Below, one piece after another: positions 5,400-5,619 of a stretch of 5,619 nt of DNA; within the stretch, counting starts at the first letter, position 1, and each line of letters opens with the position of its first letter. The stretch spans positions 1 through 5,619 of the forward strand of contig JAQVUQ010000200.1 in NCBI GenBank assembly GCA_028699365.1, given 5' to 3'. The notes beneath the pieces are model-generated. The model did not search any database. It saw only the letters and a list, made by a program, of their open reading frames with translations, and was not told the origin of the DNA. This stretch comes from UBA5359 sp028699365 [NCBI: bacterium] (GTDB lineage: Bacteria; UBP13; UBA5359). Both the position numbers and the translations under genes were made by a program.

Positions 5400-5619
5400 T
5401 CCCCGCTCTGCCGAAAACGGTTGGGGGTCATGCCGGTGTGTTTCTTGAAGACTTTGCTGAAGTAGCTGGAATCGTAGTATCCCACATCCTGAGCCACCTG
5501 GGTTATGCTGCGTGAAGTCTCTTTCAGCATCTGCTTGGCCTTCTCTATGCGGACGCCGGTAAGACATTCCACCAGCGTGCTGTCCATCTGCTGCTTGAAG
5601 AGATGGCTCAGATAGAACG
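5396..5619 (-). CDS. AraC-family transcriptional regulator, C-terminal DNA-binding domain (partial, runs off window)
   Basis: The frame is open from the right window edge to a TAA at 5396-5398 and shows 73 C-terminal residues. They contain the end of the first helix-turn-helix (FYLSHLFKQQMDSTLVE), the linker helix RIEKAKQMLKET and an intact second HTH with the family signature GYYDSSYFSKVFKKHTGMTPNRFR. Such YesN/AraC-type proteins in Firmicutes commonly regulate carbohydrate transport and hydrolase genes, often as response regulators; the N-terminal sensor part lies outside the window, so that is not shown. Unlike the left copy (3899-4138), it has no deletion. It converges on the truncated toxin gene, with stop codons overlapping in the TTAA at 5396-5399. 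It may be the regulator that originally preceded the glycosidase operon. Confidence 0.88.
   Translation of the reverse strand, partial: FYLSHLFKQQMDSTLVECLTGVRIEKAKQMLKETSRSITQVAQDVGYYDSSYFSKVFKKHTGMTPNRFRQSGD
5396..5619. repeat. Direct repeat, right copy (araC 3' end)
   Basis: This is the partner of 3899-4110. It retains the 12 bp lost in the left copy: one of the two GTAG motifs (5462-5465, 5474-5477) plus the intervening sequence. It reaches the window edge, so its true length is unknown. Confidence 0.92.

Noticed and set aside
3899-5619. Flanking araC copies as ends of an insertion sequence or transposon
   Set aside because: The repeats are coding sequence, there is no transposase or integrase between them, and no terminal inverted repeats or target duplication were seen. 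The integrative-element idea is kept only as a hypothesis.
1-5619. CRISPR array, tRNA or rRNA gene
   Set aside because: No regularly spaced short repeats, cloverleaf pattern or rRNA-like conserved sequence was recognised on either strand.

Overview
The window looks like chromosomal DNA from a Gram-positive Firmicute (Bacillota), most likely a Clostridia-type sugar fermenter. Evidence: a GntR/LacI hybrid regulator, a YesN-type AraC DNA-binding domain, strong purine-rich ribosome binding sites, textbook sigma-A promoters with 17-bp spacers, and TTG/GTG starts. The assignment is inference; nothing in the window fixes a genus.

Left two thirds (1-3870, all minus strand) is a carbohydrate-use locus. 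In transcription order it holds a promoter (3832-3860), a 20-codon leader ORF (3698-3760), a 607-aa TIM-barrel glycosidase of the GH31/GH36 (clan GH-D) type (1844-3667), a 369-aa BNR/Asp-box sialidase-like protein (624-1733), a second promoter (502-530) and the first 150 residues of a GntR/LacI regulator (1-450, leaving the window). Both enzymes lack an obvious signal peptide, so they probably act in the cytoplasm on an imported oligosaccharide. No transporter is in view.

The main regulatory observation is that the glycosidase operon and the regulator gene carry the same 63-bp promoter cassette (478-540 and 3808-3870; 55/63 identical, no gaps). Each copy has -35 and -10 boxes 17 bp apart, followed by a fully conserved block over the predicted transcription start. 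The simplest reading is one operator shared by the enzyme operon and its autoregulated regulator.

Right third (3899-5619) is rearranged. An AbiE-type toxin-antitoxin pair (plus strand; antitoxin 4237-4896, toxin 4896-5399) lies between two direct copies of an araC-type regulator's 3' end (minus strand; 3899-4138 and 5396-5619). The copies are about 97% identical apart from a 12-bp deletion, and the repeat starts in both at the araC stop codon. The left copy is a fragment that has lost four residues of its recognition helix. The right copy is intact as far as seen and leaves the window. The toxin gene ends exactly where the right araC copy begins and is clearly short, while the antitoxin and its promoter look complete. 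Removing one repeat unit would place an intact araC directly upstream of the glycosidase operon, which is probably the ancestral order.
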